Translations under genes and position numbers: made by a program
Source: Rhizopus sp. PT2906
Taxonomy: Eukaryota > Mucoromycota > Mucoromycetes > Mucorales > Rhizopodaceae
Assembly (NCBI GenBank): GCA_025529335.1
Contig: JAMYHX010000232.1
Coordinates: 22,576 to 86,575, forward strand
Reading direction: 5' to 3'
Length of the DNA stretch: 64,000 nt
Notes under the pieces: model-generated
Told to the model about the DNA's origin: nothing
The model's database searches: none
What the model saw: the letters and a program-made list of their open reading frames with translations, nothing else
Part shown: positions 1 through 13,165 of the stretch, one piece after another
Numbering within the stretch: position 1 is the first letter of the stretch
Layout of the letters: the number at the start of each line of letters is the position of its first letter

Positions 1-1039
1 CTTATTCCCTAGCCTCATCTACAATCCCATCTCTGCCATCTTTGTGAAAGAAATCCATCTTCAAAAGAAATAGTTAAGGAAAGATAAGGCTCAAAAGAAG
101 CTGGCACTTGTGTGACTCAAGCAAACATGTAATGTAGTTGGTTATTGTTTAGTCTCATTCAGATGAGATTCTCTTTTATAGTGAAAGTATCTTTACTATT
201 ATTTATTAGATATCAAGAGATCAAGTAGGGTTCATTCTAAAGGATAAAAGGGCATAGAGTGAAGCAAGCTTAAAAAACACAAAGCATTAAGCCTTAAGCA
301 CAGATCGTCTCTCATTGGCTCATTGCCAAAAATAAGGAGAGAGAGAAAAAAAGGATAAATAGAGGACAAGAAAAAAAAAACAATGAGCCTCATCTCTTTT
401 CTTCTTTTATTATTTGTTATCCTTTGTCCCTTTTTGATACTTTATCTTTAGGCAATGTTGTCTGAAGCAAAGAGTAGCAAAACTTGTATAAACTCTATAT
501 TCTCTCTTTGTTGCTTACTTCTCTAAAGATGATTGAATCAAAAGGAAGTTCTTTAGGGTAAGTATCTTGTAAATGATTACAAGGATTAAAGAAGAAAAAT
601 ATGACAGACACTTTATGATTTCCATGATGACCTTTTGGGGGCTTGCTCTCTCTTGTGTTATCATATCGCCATTTTACGTGCTGGATGATATAAAAAACAC
701 GCGATGAGCAATCATTTATAAACCCCCCTTTTGTTGTTGTTAACTTTTAGTCTAGTAAATCTCTCTTGTTGCTATGGTTATTACTATTGCTTTAAAATAA
801 ATATGCGTTTTCTTTTGCCTTACTTTTATCTATGCGCTCTATCTTATTTATGCTGTGTGTTGTATTCATATATTCTTGTTCATCAATAACTCAAAGGAGG
901 TTCTTCATGCCAGTTAGGCTCATGTAATGACAAATAAGTCTCTCTCCTTTTTCTATCTTGTTAACCTTTGATGGAAACATTTCACTGTATTCATATCAAT
1001 AAGAAAATGTGCTCAGACTTTTTTTGTATCTTTCTTTTA
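1..1039. other. Gene-free stretch
   Basis: I see no supported gene here. The stretch is AT-rich with scattered short A and T runs and no long open frame on either strand. It may hold upstream sequence of the decayed remnant that follows. Confidence 0.5.
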
Positions 1040-1612
1040 GCAAAAGTGGAGGTTCATAGGTTTATGTTGAAGAGCATGGAATACTCTGCGAATATTCACA
1101 AGGCATGAGAAGATCCTAAGGAGAGACTTCAATTCAAGTACAAAAAGCAGCTAGAGTCCACTTTGGCTCATTCCAAAATGGCAAAAAAAAAAAAACACAG
1201 GATCGCTCATGATACCCTTCAGTGGAGAAGGAGGCCAATCCTGCCATTGTAAAGTAAATCTAAAAGTAGCTAGTTTAAACTTTGATTGAATTGACTATAT
1301 TTTTGTAGATTAACTATGGTAGCTACTACAACATAAACACTGTAAGTTAACCGAATACATTTTATCAATTACTAATACCATATTCTTATATAGGTTGGAA
1401 GCAGTTTTGCTGTGAATGAAGAAACAGTCAGAAAGAAGCAGAAGGTAAGCTAAATTGCTGTTAATTGTTAATAGCTGTGTTTACTTTTTTTAGACATGAC
1501 ATGTTGAAGAAGAAGAACTTGCTGCTGATGGTGAAGCTCAAGGTGAAGGTGATGAAGTTGAACCAGAATTGTACGAGATGGGCTCAATCTTTGTTAGACT
1601 GAAAATCATCCT
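1040..1612 (+). pseudogene. Decayed multi-exon gene remnant, unknown family
   Basis: Three blocks read like old coding sequence separated by intron-like gaps. Block one starts after a TTTTAG at about 1040 and runs to 1252 as a charged, lysine-rich peptide. It has one in-frame TGA and then needs a frame change to reach a segment reading EKEANPAIVK. Block two (about 1395-1445, after TATATAG and before GTAAGC) reads VGSSFAVNEETVRKKQK. Block three (from about 1494, after TTTTTTTAG) reads as a very acidic peptide rich in E, D and G until about 1612. The stop and frameshift mean no intact protein can be made. I do not recognise the family; the basic-then-acidic character is the only clue. It could also be chance. 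Confidence 0.3.
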
Positions 1613-1869
1613 TCAGTAACTCAAAAGGGATGTTTGTCTTACGGTCAATGCTAAAGGCAGTAGCGGATCAATGCAACAATGGTAGTACTGGAACATTTCA
1701 AAAGTTAAAGCTGTATTATAATTTAGCAATAAACGATAAAGATATATAAGTGTATATATGTATATATATATATATATATTTTTCAGATTTAGAGACTATG
1801 TACATATTAAGGAAATGAAGAAACAAGGAAAAAAAGAGAGGGGGCGTTACAGAGCTTCTTTATCTAAGT

Positions 1870-3224
1870 CTATTTGAACGCAGCAATCAATTCTTTAATG
1901 GCTTCTTGTGTACCAAAGATGAGACCGACGATACCAAGGACAGCGACGAGGAAACAGAAGAGAAGTTCATAGATAGGCTTGTTACGGACACCTGTGAGTT
2001 TCAAATAGAAAGCGACAGGGAAAATGAAGATCAATGCACAGTTGGCAAAGGCACCAATGAGAGACATCAATGGACCAAAGTGGGGTACGACACAAGCAAT
2101 GACACCAACAAAGACAATTAAGCAGACACGAAGGGTTGCACGAATAAAGAATTCCTTGACTTTGCCAAATCGGTCGACAGTGATATCAAACATCTCTTCA
2201 AGATCAAGAGAGAATGATGTGATGAGAAGAGGAGCGGCCATAAGGACGTGAAGAGTGATAATGACAACGGCAACCATTTGAGCTGCGCCAGCGGGAATTG
2301 AGTTATAAACAGGGTTTGCAACTCTGTCACCGTATACCAAGTAGCCAGTGACAGCAGTAACCAAGTAAAGGACAGCACATGTACTGAGACCAGAAGCGAC
2401 AACCTTGGGCCAGTCTCTGGGTTGCTTCATGGAGGCTTCGACGTGAGGATAAATGACATTACCACCGAAACTGAAGGAGATGGTACTCAAGGCGATAGGA
2501 AACATGTTCCAAATAACAGCATCATGGTGAACGTCGATTTGATTTTTTCTATCAATTGCTGCACAGATCAAGACGATGACGACAACAATGGCAGTAGCAA
2601 GAGCACCAAAGGCACTCATCCAGGCGACTTCTTTCATTGATTTAACAATGATAAAAGGAACGGCGACAATAAAACAACAGATGATAGTCCATGGAACATG
2701 ACCGATCTCACCAGCTGTTCCTTTACAGAGTTGATTAAAGTTGGAACCAGCAAGGACTGTATAGAGAACAGGAACACCGACGACAATCCAGGCATTAAAG
2801 AAAAATGTGATCCAACCACCAATGGATCCAAAGGCAGCTGTGGCAACGTCCTTGTAGGTGTTGAGACGATTTTTGCCGTTAGTATAAAGACAGCGGACCA
2901 AGATGATACCGGTATAGGTAGACATTGCCCAAGACAGGAAAATAACTAACAAGCCGATCCAGCCGCCTTGTTGAAGCGCTTGTGGTAAACCGAGAGTACC
3001 GGTACCGGCGACTACACATACGACGTTGAAGTATGCAAGCTTTGATGAACCAGCGTGTTCACGATTGATGTCTAAGGTCGTTTCAGCACCGTATTCAAAA
3101 TCATGCTCTAAAATGGATTGTGTCAATGTTTGGGAAACGTGTCAAAAAATAGTGACAACTTACCACTTCCAATATCACTGAAGGAATGTTGTTTTTCTAT
3201 TGTTTTTTCTTCGTGAATCGACAT
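1870..3224 (-). CDS. Amino-acid transporter, AAAP (Aa_trans) family, vacuolar AVT-like
   Basis: The predicted product is a multi-spanning permease of the amino acid/auxin permease family, which moves neutral amino acids across vacuolar or plasma membranes. The model has two exons: 3224-3164 (start MSIHEEKTIEK) and 3107-1870. A 56-nt intron opens with GTAAGT and closes with TTTTAG. Joined, they give 432 residues. After a hydrophilic N-terminus of about 45 residues comes the family's signature first helix, with GTGTLGLPQALQQGGWIG, then about ten more hydrophobic segments. The upstream ATG was chosen because it lies in a spliced first exon and gives a longer conserved-looking hydrophilic tail than the ATG inside the main exon, which would fall in the intron. 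Substrate and membrane cannot be decided from sequence. The family call is firm; the AVT subgroup is inference. Confidence 0.85.
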
Positions 3225-4590
3225 TCAACAAAAAAAAGAAAGAAAATTAAGAGAAAAAAGTATAATTTGTATAAAGTGGTGAAAAAAGTACTGGGTTCTT
3301 TATATACCAGGCTTTCTTTTAATTTTTTTTGGTTTACCATGAAAAAGTGACCCAATAACTATAGTTTTTGCCAAATTTAGCTTTACCCTCTCTTTCACAG
3401 GTCATATGTTTCTCTTTTTTTATTCAAAACCCGGAAGTCCGTAGATGCTTGATTGGACGATCTAAATGATACATTGAACTTAAAGGCAAATATAGGGTCT
3501 TTTTTGTTTACTGTCAAGATCGCAAGCATATAAGTCATCATTTCATCTCTTGTTGGGGGCGAATAGGTTCCCACGACTACAAACTTTATAATCAACTGAA
3601 ATCATTTTGAGCTAAGTCTCTGTCGTTGTCTCTCGCTTTATCTCCAATTTTTAAATAAACGTACGGAGTTTAGGAATATGTTACTAAGGTAACCTAGTTA
3701 CCATGTCGCAATAATGAAGATCACGCTCTTTTATTACCCTTTTTTGCTAATTCCTTTTTCTTTTGTCTCTTTTGCAAAATTTCCAACTTTATCATCTGTC
3801 AATGCCCAGTTCATTTCTTTCGAGTAATGATGATGATTTGTACTCGATGGGATCGTTGTACAAAGACTATATTAAATAGGGAAAGTAATCTTTTTGCGTG
3901 AGAAAGACCTATAAAAGGATAGTAGCTCAGCTGATCCCATGAGAAAGGGTGTTATGGGGGGTTTCCAGGAAAGTATTATCTTCCAACATGTTAAAAAGCG
4001 GCCATTCCCTTTGGCAAATATATACTCAAAGAAAACACCATGGGCTGATATTTGATCAATTAAAAATCATGCTGTTCGACCAGATCACAATATTTAAAAA
4101 ATGTGTATGATCTTTATAACAATACTTTATACCTTGATAAATCTTTATAACAGGACTAAGCGTTCTTATCATTAATCTCGTTGATATTTATATTATCTAA
4201 CATGTCCCCCCCCTCTCTCTCTTCTATTTTATCTCTCCCCCATTGATATTGCTTGGCACAAGAATAATGTATGTTCCATAATCATCTACAGCGAATCAGC
4301 ATTCGTGAGAAAGAAGACAAAAATAGGCTTTCGGCTACACTCGAATATGGTAGCAATACATACTTGTCTATCATCTCTCTGGCCTTTTACACGTGGCTAA
4401 TAATAAAACTGTTCTTTCAAAAGGCAAGACAATGTTTAAATAAAAAGAACGCTTTTTCAATTTAAAATACAACGAGAAAAGAAGCGAGAGAGTGTGAGAG
4501 GAGATAGTTTATTTTCAATTTCCTATATTCACATATTAAATTTACAAGAGCTGTACATATTATAAAGTTTATGTGTGTGTGTGAATATCA
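3225..4590. other. Intergenic region between transporter promoter and KDM5 3' end
   Basis: This stretch holds the promoter side of the transporter gene and the 3' flank of the demethylase gene. It is AT-rich with a C-rich run near 4207. Open frames at 3395-3595 and 4271-4465 are short, have no family character and are rejected. I see no RNA gene. Confidence 0.45.
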
Positions 4591-7119
4591 TCAATTCACT
4601 GTCTTTTGTTTCTTTGCTTTATTCTTTTCTTCTTCTGATTGAAACGGTCTCTTCTTATTGACCACTGGCTGTGTAGGAGGTCGTACGGTGAGTTTTATGA
4701 TCTTTTGAGTTCTGGGTGGCGCAGGTGCATCTTCTTGTGGTCGTTTTATGCCATTTGTCTTGAGTAAGAGTCGTGATGGAGCTATATATATTTATATAAA
4801 TATATAAAGTTAAACCAAGCCATCTTTTTTAAATTAAACTTACATGCTGGATTAGTAATATTATTTATATTGTTAGTTGAATGCTCGATTCTAGGGTTCA
4901 TGTTATTCTGCACAGCAGAACTTGTAGTATAGCCAATGTTCATTGGTTCCATATGATTTGATTTATGTATTAAGTTGCTTATTGATGTCTTGCTAGATGA
5001 TTTCTGGTGGCTTTCTTTTTCATTCTTGGTCGCATTGGATGATTTTTTCCGTTGTAAATAGGCGGGCATAAGTTCTTGAAGCTTGGTTCTTAGTATCTCA
5101 GTCTCTTCAGGTAACTGGACTTCCAATCCTTCTAAGCTTCGTAAATATCGCCTTATTTCTTCTACATGATCAACGTCAAGATGTGAGCGACAGAATGTCT
5201 GAGCACGTGACTGAAAACTGTTCATGAGAGTATAAATGTTCTTGATCAACGAATAATCCTTTGGGCGAAACATGAGTGGTTGAGCAATTTGCATAAGTGT
5301 CTGAAGTTCGTGCAACGTCGGTCGTCGTGATACGTGGGCTAGAGCTTTTTTTGAATCGTTATCACAGATCGGGCAGACATAGGATATGGACGAACGAACA
5401 ACGCTTCGAGGTACTCGGACGCATGGGTTGTGATACCACTCTTTACAGATATCACATTCGACCATAATTCCAGACTCTGGTTTACGACAGATACAATACA
5501 AGTCAATTCTTTCAAAGTTGGATGTGATCGTCTCAACGTTCGACAAGGTCTCTCGGAGGACATGGTCAAGAGACTTTTGTCGGCCATGCATAAATGTCGT
5601 TCTGACCTTTTCGTTCCATGTGCTCATGTTAGAGAGAGCTTGAGACAGTCTCTGTACTTTTTCCGATTTGAACACGATTTCTCTACAGATAGACATCAGT
5701 TTCTGACCATCAGCCACTGCAGGTCGTTCAAGGACGTTGGATCGAGTACACTCTGTCGTGAGCATCTCATCGACTTGATTGAGAATAACTTTTGAACGAG
5801 CTATAGCATTCTGTAGACGGGTCAGGAGATGAGGCTCGAGCGTGAACGAGAGCTGTGGGTTCTCACGGTTTTGGCCAATGGTGAATACGCTAGCTTCTTC
5901 ATCAAGCTCAATCTTTTGTCTTCCGCGGCAAAGATTTTCAATAAACTGTAGGCATCGCTTAGCCTCCTGTTCAATCATAACCAGACGCTCAGGCCAAGGT
6001 CCTTCGGTAATACCCAGGTCAGATGCATTCTTTATGAGTTTTCTTATTGATTTTGCATTGTATGGTTTAGCAAGCACTTTTTCGACCTCTGTCAACCATG
6101 AGCGGGATTCGATCGTGCTTCTGAGTTGAGCGAATCGTTTGGAATCCGCCTTGAGCGACTTGCCTTGTTCGTAAATAGGGTACTGCAGTTGTTCGTCGTT
6201 GGATGCCAGTAATTCATCTGTGATGGTGGCTTCATAGGCAAGTAATTGGTCCAAGTATTCGTTCAACTGAGGTACCAATGGAAATTCATATCCAATGCGG
6301 GATGTCTTTTCTAATAGATTCTGAATACGTTCGATACGTCCCTTTTGTGTTGATTTATTAGAATCTGACTTCAAATCCAGTATGCGTTCAGCCTCTGTCA
6401 CCCATTGATCCATGATTTCTATAAAATCACGCAGGGCAGCCAAGTCTTCCGGGTTCACATTCATCTCTTCGCCCTCCTTTAATAGCTCATTCAGTGTCTT
6501 TATTGTTGGTTTTGTCTGAATCGCCTTGTTTAATTTTTGCTTCCATTTTTCAGGACTGAAGCCACTGTTGACTATGCTATTGACCAACTCTTCTAGTTCT
6601 TTATCTGAAAAACGAAGGTAAAGCGTCTTGGAGCTCACAGGACACTCACATAACTAAAGACATGGATGAATAAACAACTTGTTTGCCATGTGTATTATTA
6701 TTATTGTTATATATATATATACCTCTGATATATGGTCCGAGCATGACACTCTTTCTGTACAGGCACAACCAATAAAAGACAGATAGGTGTAACAGTGACA
6801 ATGATCACATTGGAGTTCTTCACGTGCATCTTCTTTTGGCATTGCCATCTCTTTGATCTTCTTTGTACGGGCAACTTGACGCTCCTCTAGTTCTCTTTGT
6901 TGCATATCTATTAATCCTCGTTTGAGCCATTCAAGATCAGATTTAGGACTATTTTTGAAATTGAATGCTGCAGTGACAAGCAATTCATCATGTGAAAAAC
7001 AAGGCTGTTTTCTAAATTCTTTGTAACGTTTAACGCATTCTAATCCATATTCTACCCAATCTGTTGGAGCAAAGTTGACAGCTTCACAAAAATTGAACTT
7101 GAAGGGCAATTAATAAAGG

Positions 7120-7152
<33 letters not shown>

Positions 7153-8828
7153 AACACTTACACCGTGATTGAATCCTGAATGATACGCTTTAGGAAATGT
7201 TACGACGAATTGACCTGGTCTTTGATCGACAGCATAGACCTTGACATTTTCTTTTAATAATCTTTCGGGACTGAGCATAGTGACTAATTGGAAGAGCAGA
7301 TCGGGCTGTTGTTCAAACAGTTCTGGAACCGCCTTTCGCATCGACTCTTCAAATTTTGCTGTATCCGAGCCGGGTACACCGTACCAGGTTTTGGTTTCAC
7401 CCCAGTGCATATAATTTATGGAGTATGTGTAGTGGTCCTCGTTATGCCAACAGAAGGCAGAAAAGCACATGCCAATGTATAACCAGGGAGACATCATACC
7501 ACTGATGTCCGTTTTGATGTGTGTAAACAAGGAGTGTGGCGATACTGGAATTACATTTAAATTCCATGGGTCAAATGCACCTTGTGGCATTTGTTCAGGA
7601 GCCATAAAACCACTGAAACACACACAAGGCGGTTTGAGTAAGATAAAATATTAAATGATATTTTTTTTTTTACCTTCCATGTTGTGTACTATGTAGGTCA
7701 GCGCCGTATTCGACTTGACATGTTTCATGGGGGTTATTGACAAGTCGCCAGAATTCGTTCTCACAGTCTTCTTCTGTCACTGGTCGTTCTTCACCGTTTG
7801 CTTTAGCAAACCATTCCTTTTTGAATTTATCACAGACCTTTTGAAAACCAGCAAGTGTATATTCTGAGCCATCTTCAAAGCCATAGTCTTTGCCGACGGC
7901 TGTCAAACACTGAAGACAGTACCAGTCCGTTTTGGGTACAGACGACAAGGGCGGTGTGAGACAATAGAGATGATAGCCACGATTACATCCATCACATAGC
8001 AGCAGGTTTTCTTCATCTTCATTCTTATGGCAAATCTCACAGGTATCGTTACTATCGTCATTCAAGTAGGAAATATCTAACATGTATAATAATAAATCTC
8101 CGGCACATATCCTCTGTGGCGGTGACACATACCTTTTTTCTTGAGGAGATTTTCAGCATCTTCCTTATGTTGAGCATACCATATCTCATAAGGCAAGATG
8201 ATCTTTGTATAGGCTGATTTCAGAGCATTTGACATGGATGTGCAGTTCTTTCGAGCATAACCTAATACTCTGCCTATTTCAGCCCACTTTTTTTGCTTGA
8301 TAACTTCTTGAACACCGCCTCTCATGGCCACTTCATTTTTCAGTTTATAGAGATCAATGGGTCTTTTATCCAATTGCGGTATTTTGGCGACAGGCTTGCC
8401 AGTGAGGATATGATATTTGGTGAGTTGCTCTAGATAATTGACGTTTGCACGGGTTTCGCCTTCCATGCTATTGAGCTTTTGGAGCCTAGTTTTGAAGCGA
8501 AAGTTCTACAATAGAATGAATAAATGTCTCTCTCTCTCGCTCTCTTTATATAAAAAGAGTTTACCTCAGTGTTTAAACAGAACTCAGGTTTGTAATCACT
8601 AGACGGGATGATCTTTATAATTCCATACTTTGCACCCTCAGTGCTAATCTTCTCAATATAGGCTAGAGGGTCTTTAAACTCTTCTTTTGTTGGATAAAAT
8701 GTAGGCGCTTCTTCCAGTCCAAATATCCTTTTTCGTTTACGCATTGTAGAGGCAGCTTGAGCTGTTGTTTTTATATTGGATAAGTCAAAAGGCTCAGTGA
8801 TGACCTTTTTAGTGGATCTGGTGGACAT
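4591..8828 (-). CDS. KDM5: JARID1/KDM5-type histone H3K4 demethylase
   Basis: Predicted nuclear Fe(II)/2-oxoglutarate dioxygenase that removes methyl groups from histone H3 lysine 4. Seven exons (8828-8565, 8505-8133, 8076-7674, 7612-7162, 7097-6723, 6653-4844, 4781-4591) join in phase into 1288 residues. Domains in order: JmjN about 41-82; ARID/BRIGHT about 100-205; PHD1 about 220-272 with CEIC...CDGC; JmjC about 347-515; C5HC2 zinc finger about 590-640; a PLU-1-like helical region; PHD2 about 1008-1052 with CICRK...CPIC; then a lysine-rich tail. Iron ligands look intact: H403 and E405 in WHNED, and H491 in YHSGFNHG. The C5HC2 finger is completed only by splicing across 6722-6654. Full domain order matches KDM5/Lid2, so the call is strong. 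A third PHD, present in some animal paralogues, is not seen. The intron at 7161-7098 contains an (AT)n tract. Confidence 0.95.
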
Positions 8829-9146
8829 ACAAAAATAAGTATTTCTGTTTACAAAAAAGCGGGTGGTTAAAAAAAGGGGGGTTTAAAGAGAGAGAAAGAG
8901 AAAAATTGGATACGGGGGCTTTATAAATAATAAGGAAAATGTGTATATGTTTAAATTTTATAAAACGACTACTATTGAAATAAGACAATAATAGTCAAGT
9001 AGAACACAATTAAAACAAAGAATATAGAGGAAATTAAAATGAAAGAAAGAAAGAGAGAGAAAGAGAGAAGAAAAAAATTTATTTTGGAAATGGCCAATCA
9101 AATAAACATAATTAAATCAAGTTTTTCTTTTCAAAACTATCCTTCT
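8829..9146. other. Spacer between sirtuin 3' end and KDM5 start
   Basis: This 318-nt AT-rich spacer contains the KDM5 promoter and the sirtuin 3' untranslated region. A purine-rich (GA) tract lies around 9037-9070. No further gene is visible. Confidence 0.5.
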
Positions 9147-10265
9147 TCATGTCTTGGTCGTCTCTATTGTTCCTTTTAAGCGTCTTGATAGCTCAACTAA
9201 TACAGGAGTACAGCCTACTTCACCTTTCCATGTCATCAGACTATCTGCTCTCGTTGGTCCTTTGGTAAGGATACCTATGGGTTTATTTTGTTGATGAGCC
9301 ATTCTTATGAGTCGATAAGAAGAATAAGTAGCAAGTGAAGAACCGATGATGACAACGGCAGAACAGTCATTCACGAGTTGCTCTGCTCTTTTGGTTATGT
9401 GTGGTTTGATATTTTCTCCAAAAAAGACTACCTTGGGTTTCATCTTTTGACTACCACAGGAAGTGCAGGGTGGAATATCAAAATCATCATAAGCTACACC
9501 ATCTGGTAGCTCTACATCACCATCAGGATTGATCTTGGTTTCACCGCCTAGCAACGCATTCCAGGCTGGATTACGAGCATGGATACGGTGTTGGTACAGG
9601 GTCCGGTCATACTCTGCATCGCAGTCCATACATTCCACCTTGTAGAGTGTACCATGTAGTTCAAGTAGTCTTTCAACGGGCGTGTTCGCCTTGGTATGAA
9701 GATAATCTACATTTTGTGTAATGATGTTTTGGATATAGGGAGACTGAGTCATTAACAAGACAAGTGCATGGTGCGAGCCGTTGGGTAAAGCTTGGGACAT
9801 CTTTGGCCATCCTAGATAACTACGAGACCAGTATCTTTGTCGATAAAGATGGGAAGAAAGAAGTTCATGGTAAAGAATGGGTCGATGTCTTGGGTTACGC
9901 ACATAGGTTCCCTTTTCTTATTTTGTTAATCCATTTTTCCTGGATCTTTTTATGATTTTATTTTACCTGGTCACCTCTATAGTCCGGAATACCAGAGTCT
10001 GTTGATAATCCTATCGTTCTGAGGTTACTGCCACGAGTTGCTATGCTCATCATTTATTTCTTTTCACTTCTTTACCTGCTCCAGTGATCACTAATATGCG
10101 GCCTTTATATTGCTCAAATAGATCTAGTAATCTGTGAATCACTTCCTCATGATCAAATGAGGAAGCAATTGCAGGATTAGGTGTTTTCAACTCTGGTATT
10201 TTAATAGTCGCGTTCCACACTTTACTAGAGACACGCTGATATAATGGGCGCGCTGCAGTGGTCAT
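9147..10265 (-). CDS. Sirtuin, class II SIRT4-like NAD-dependent deacylase/ADP-ribosyltransferase
   Basis: Predicted Sir2-family enzyme that uses NAD to remove acyl groups from lysine or to transfer ADP-ribose. Three exons (10265-10076, 10010-9967, 9911-9147) join to 332 residues. The 44-nt middle exon completes the NAD-binding motif, reading GAGLSTDSGIPDYRG across both splice junctions. Further hallmarks are TQNVDYLHTKA, LELHG with the catalytic histidine, paired zinc cysteines CMDC and CTSC, VVFFGE and GSSLATYS. The RYWSRSYLGWP, NPAW and PDGDV segments resemble SIRT4 more than nuclear Sir2 or Hst proteins, which suggests a mitochondrial enzyme. The N-terminus is basic and compatible with a presequence. 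Lipoamidase versus ADP-ribosylation activity cannot be told from sequence. Confidence 0.92.
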
Positions 10266-11209
10266 GATGTGTTGAAAGAGAAAGATGAATGCTCATTTCT
10301 CACTTCATTGCTACTGCATAGCTCAATCCCACCTGCTTGTGTCTGAGATTGAAAAATGAAACGTAAAACCATGGCTTTCCATCTCCTTGGTGATATGACA
10401 TCGTTTATAAAATTGTGATTATTGGTGTACATAGTACATCAATAAGGTGTATATGTGCACACACATTATAGTCTATACTTATATATAAGCCTTATATGAC
10501 AAAAAATACTGTGCTTTCTAAAGAACATATATTAACAGCACAGAAAAGGAGAGAAAGACGATGATTATTTCATAATACAATATAATATTGACTTTAATCC
10601 AAATCAAAAAGATAAATATATAATAATCAAGTATTTAACTGTAATAGATTAAAATGATAAATATTGCAATTGTTATTGAACTTTTTATTATGATTATCAA
10701 AAAACCTTGCAACTATTCACACACACACACACACAATGGAACGCAATACAAGCTTTTATTATGCAGAGCTTAAAGTTTTTTTTTTTTTTTTCTTTGCATC
10801 TAACTGGTTGGGTTCATGTCTCTTTCCTGTTTTGGAAAGTACAGCAAGCGGAAAAGAAACTTTCACTTCCTAAAATAGAAAACCGGTATACTCTCTTAAA
10901 ACTCCGTAATGTTCATTTTCTTCCTTTTTTTTTCTCTCTCTCTTTGTTTTTTTTTTAAAAAAAAAAAAAAGAAAAAACAAAGAAATTAACTAATTAATCA
11001 AAAAAAAGAAAGAAAAATAGAGAAACAACCAAAGCTATTTTTTACATTCTGTGGACTTTTTCTTTTTCCTTTTTGCAAAAATAGACATTTAGATTGTGTA
11101 AAACTAGATAAAGGTACTTTATAAAGTGTGTTTCAGTAGTAATAATAGTAATAAGTTACTTTAGCAACATCACATTTTATATATATATATATATACATTA
11201 TAAATATAC
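10266..11209. other. Divergent intergenic region, sirtuin to PSP1-domain gene
   Basis: This roughly 0.94 kb region is the shared upstream sequence of two divergent genes. It contains a (CA)n run at about 10719-10735, long A and T runs at about 10775-10790 and 10950-10970, and an (AT)n run near 11178-11195. The open frame at 10707-10958 is built from these simple repeats and is rejected. Confidence 0.5.
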
Positions 11210-13031
11210 ATGTCCCAACAGGTAAAGCACCGAGGAAATAGAAAAGACACGCTAAAACCTATTTCTTAATAGAAAAGTAATCACAGTAAACTAAACAACG
11301 TAACTAGAATGATAAATTTAAAATAAGAATGAAAAGCCGTATAATTATTATTTATTTTATTTATAGGCTGACGATAATGCTATTTCAGTCATAAAATCAA
11401 CAGATTCGGATAATGCATGGAAAGCAGTTGGTAGTAGAAGAGGCAGTACAGTGGCTGTAGAGAAATCAATCAGTCCTCATGATTCTCCGATCAATGATAC
11501 TACAGAAACGATAAGAAGAAGCTCGATTGCATCTGAAAGCAACTGGGGTTCATTCAATGGATTTCAATGGGAAGGACCCTCGATCTTTGAAGAAGAAGGA
11601 AAATCAACTGCTGTGACCAGTATAGCACCTACAACCGCATTACCTGAGGATGCGATACCAAGCAGTGTCCTTTCTGTACCCATGTTACCTGGTGTATCAC
11701 TCGAACCCATTTACCGTCAACAACGAAGCCTTTCGTTTTCAATGGGTCAAGATCCCGCCTTCTTCGGATATGATGATTATGAAGAGCCTTATCAACATGT
11801 ACAATACAAGAGTTCGCTAGAACCTATGGCAGAGGAACAAGAAGAGGAAGAATTTGACAGCTTGGATCTGTCCTTCATCCGATCTCGTTCAAAGTCGTCC
11901 GGTGCCGCGTTTGGCTTATTGTCACAGTCTCAGCATGCTCACTTGCTCGCTCGTCGTGAATCAGAGCACTTGGAAGATATTCAACAACAACGTAGACGAT
12001 CATCTCGATTCTTTCATGCAAGTGAAATGTCACTCGGGGACAAGGAGCAACTCCAACGACGCATGTCACAACAACAACAACAACAACAACAACAACAGCA
12101 GCAGCAGCAAGAATATGCGTTCCCTGACAACAGCAACTATAATCTCATGAGACGACAGTCACTCACATTGAATACGCCACCTCCTACTAATATTCAGCAG
12201 CTTGCAGATCAACTTGAAAATACACACATCTATCATTACCCTCAACATCCTGCTCCCGTGCCGTTTAGATCTGATTTATTCAATCCGTCATTCATGCCTT
12301 CTTCTCACCCACATCAACCTACAGCCCCCATGGCTGTCCCTTCCCCACCCGTGCCCCATATCATAGAAGATTTAGATTCAAAGAGCTTAAATGAGCTTGG
12401 TAAAGGTGTCCCCATCAGTCGTCTGGACGCACCTCTGTTCATGGTCGAATTCAAGGCTTCCAGAACCGACTTTTTCTATTCACCTCACTTTTATCCACGT
12501 ATAGGCGATCTTGTTATTGTCGAAGGTGACCGTGGAAAAGATTTGGGCAAGGTCGTGGCCAATACGTTGACTGTGGATCAAGTGACCGAATTAGAACAAA
12601 AAAAGCAAGCAAGGCTAGAATCGGCCAATGCACATGAAGACCAACAGCAACAACAGCAGCCTAAAAAGGAAATTCATATCAAACGTATCTTTAGGCTAGC
12701 AGCACCTGATGAAATTCAAATGTTCATCATGAAGGCGCAGGATGAACAAAAGGCACTTGAGATATGTCAGCAGAGAATTAAGCAACGTAAATTGCCAATG
12801 AAGGTGGTCGATGCAGAGTATCAGTGGGATCGACGCAAGTTGACATTCTATTTTGAAGCAGAACATCGTATTGATTTTAGAGAACTTGTACGTGAATTAT
12901 TCAAGATTTATAAGACGCGTATTTGGATGTAAGTTTTTGTACTTTAGTATTCATGAAGCTAATTCTATTATTATTATTCTAGGTGTGTTGTTACTGTTCC
13001 TATTACATTAAATGATCTTTCATCTAAATAA
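11210..13031 (+). CDS. PSP1 C-terminal-domain protein
   Basis: A cytosolic protein with the PSP1 domain, named after a yeast suppressor of DNA polymerase alpha mutations and also found in bacterial RicT; its biochemical role in fungi is poorly defined. Three exons are proposed: 11210-11221 (only MSQQ), 11367-12928 and 12983-13031, giving 540 residues. The long N-terminal half is low complexity: serine-rich with many basic R-R-x-S sites, and a glutamine run coded by CAA/CAG at about 12067-12108. The PSP1 domain starts near FYSPHFYPRIGDLVIVEGD and ends in the third exon with CVVTVP. Without the last intron the frame stops just inside the domain, which supports that splice. The 12-nt first exon is inferred from a GTAAAG donor and phase only and needs transcript evidence. 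Confidence 0.8.
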
Positions 13032-13121
13032 TATAAAAAATGTTTAATAAAACCCCATGCACATACATCGATCGTATGCTTTATTATGTTTCTTTTTCTG
13101 ATCCGCGTGTGCTTTTTTTAG

Positions 13122-13127
13122 ACGCGT
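13122..13127. promoter_or_regulatory. MCB (ACGCGT) element upstream of CTF8
   Basis: A perfect ACGCGT inside the palindrome GACGCGTC lies 39 nt before the CTF8 start codon. This is the binding site of Mbp1-containing MBF complexes in yeasts, which drive S-phase genes. CTF8 is a replication-coupled cohesion factor, and an Mbp1-like gene is present at 17961-20044, so function is plausible. One hexamer match is weak evidence by itself. Confidence 0.45.
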
Positions 13128-13165
13128 CACATTATCACTTTTTTTTTATTACTATTATTATTTAA

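Noticed and set aside
9764..9955. Forward frame opposite the sirtuin
   Set aside because: It is the antisense of conserved sirtuin exons.
10707..10958. 83-codon open frame upstream of the PSP1-domain gene
   Set aside because: It is largely built from (CA)n and poly-T tracts translated as His/Thr and Phe.
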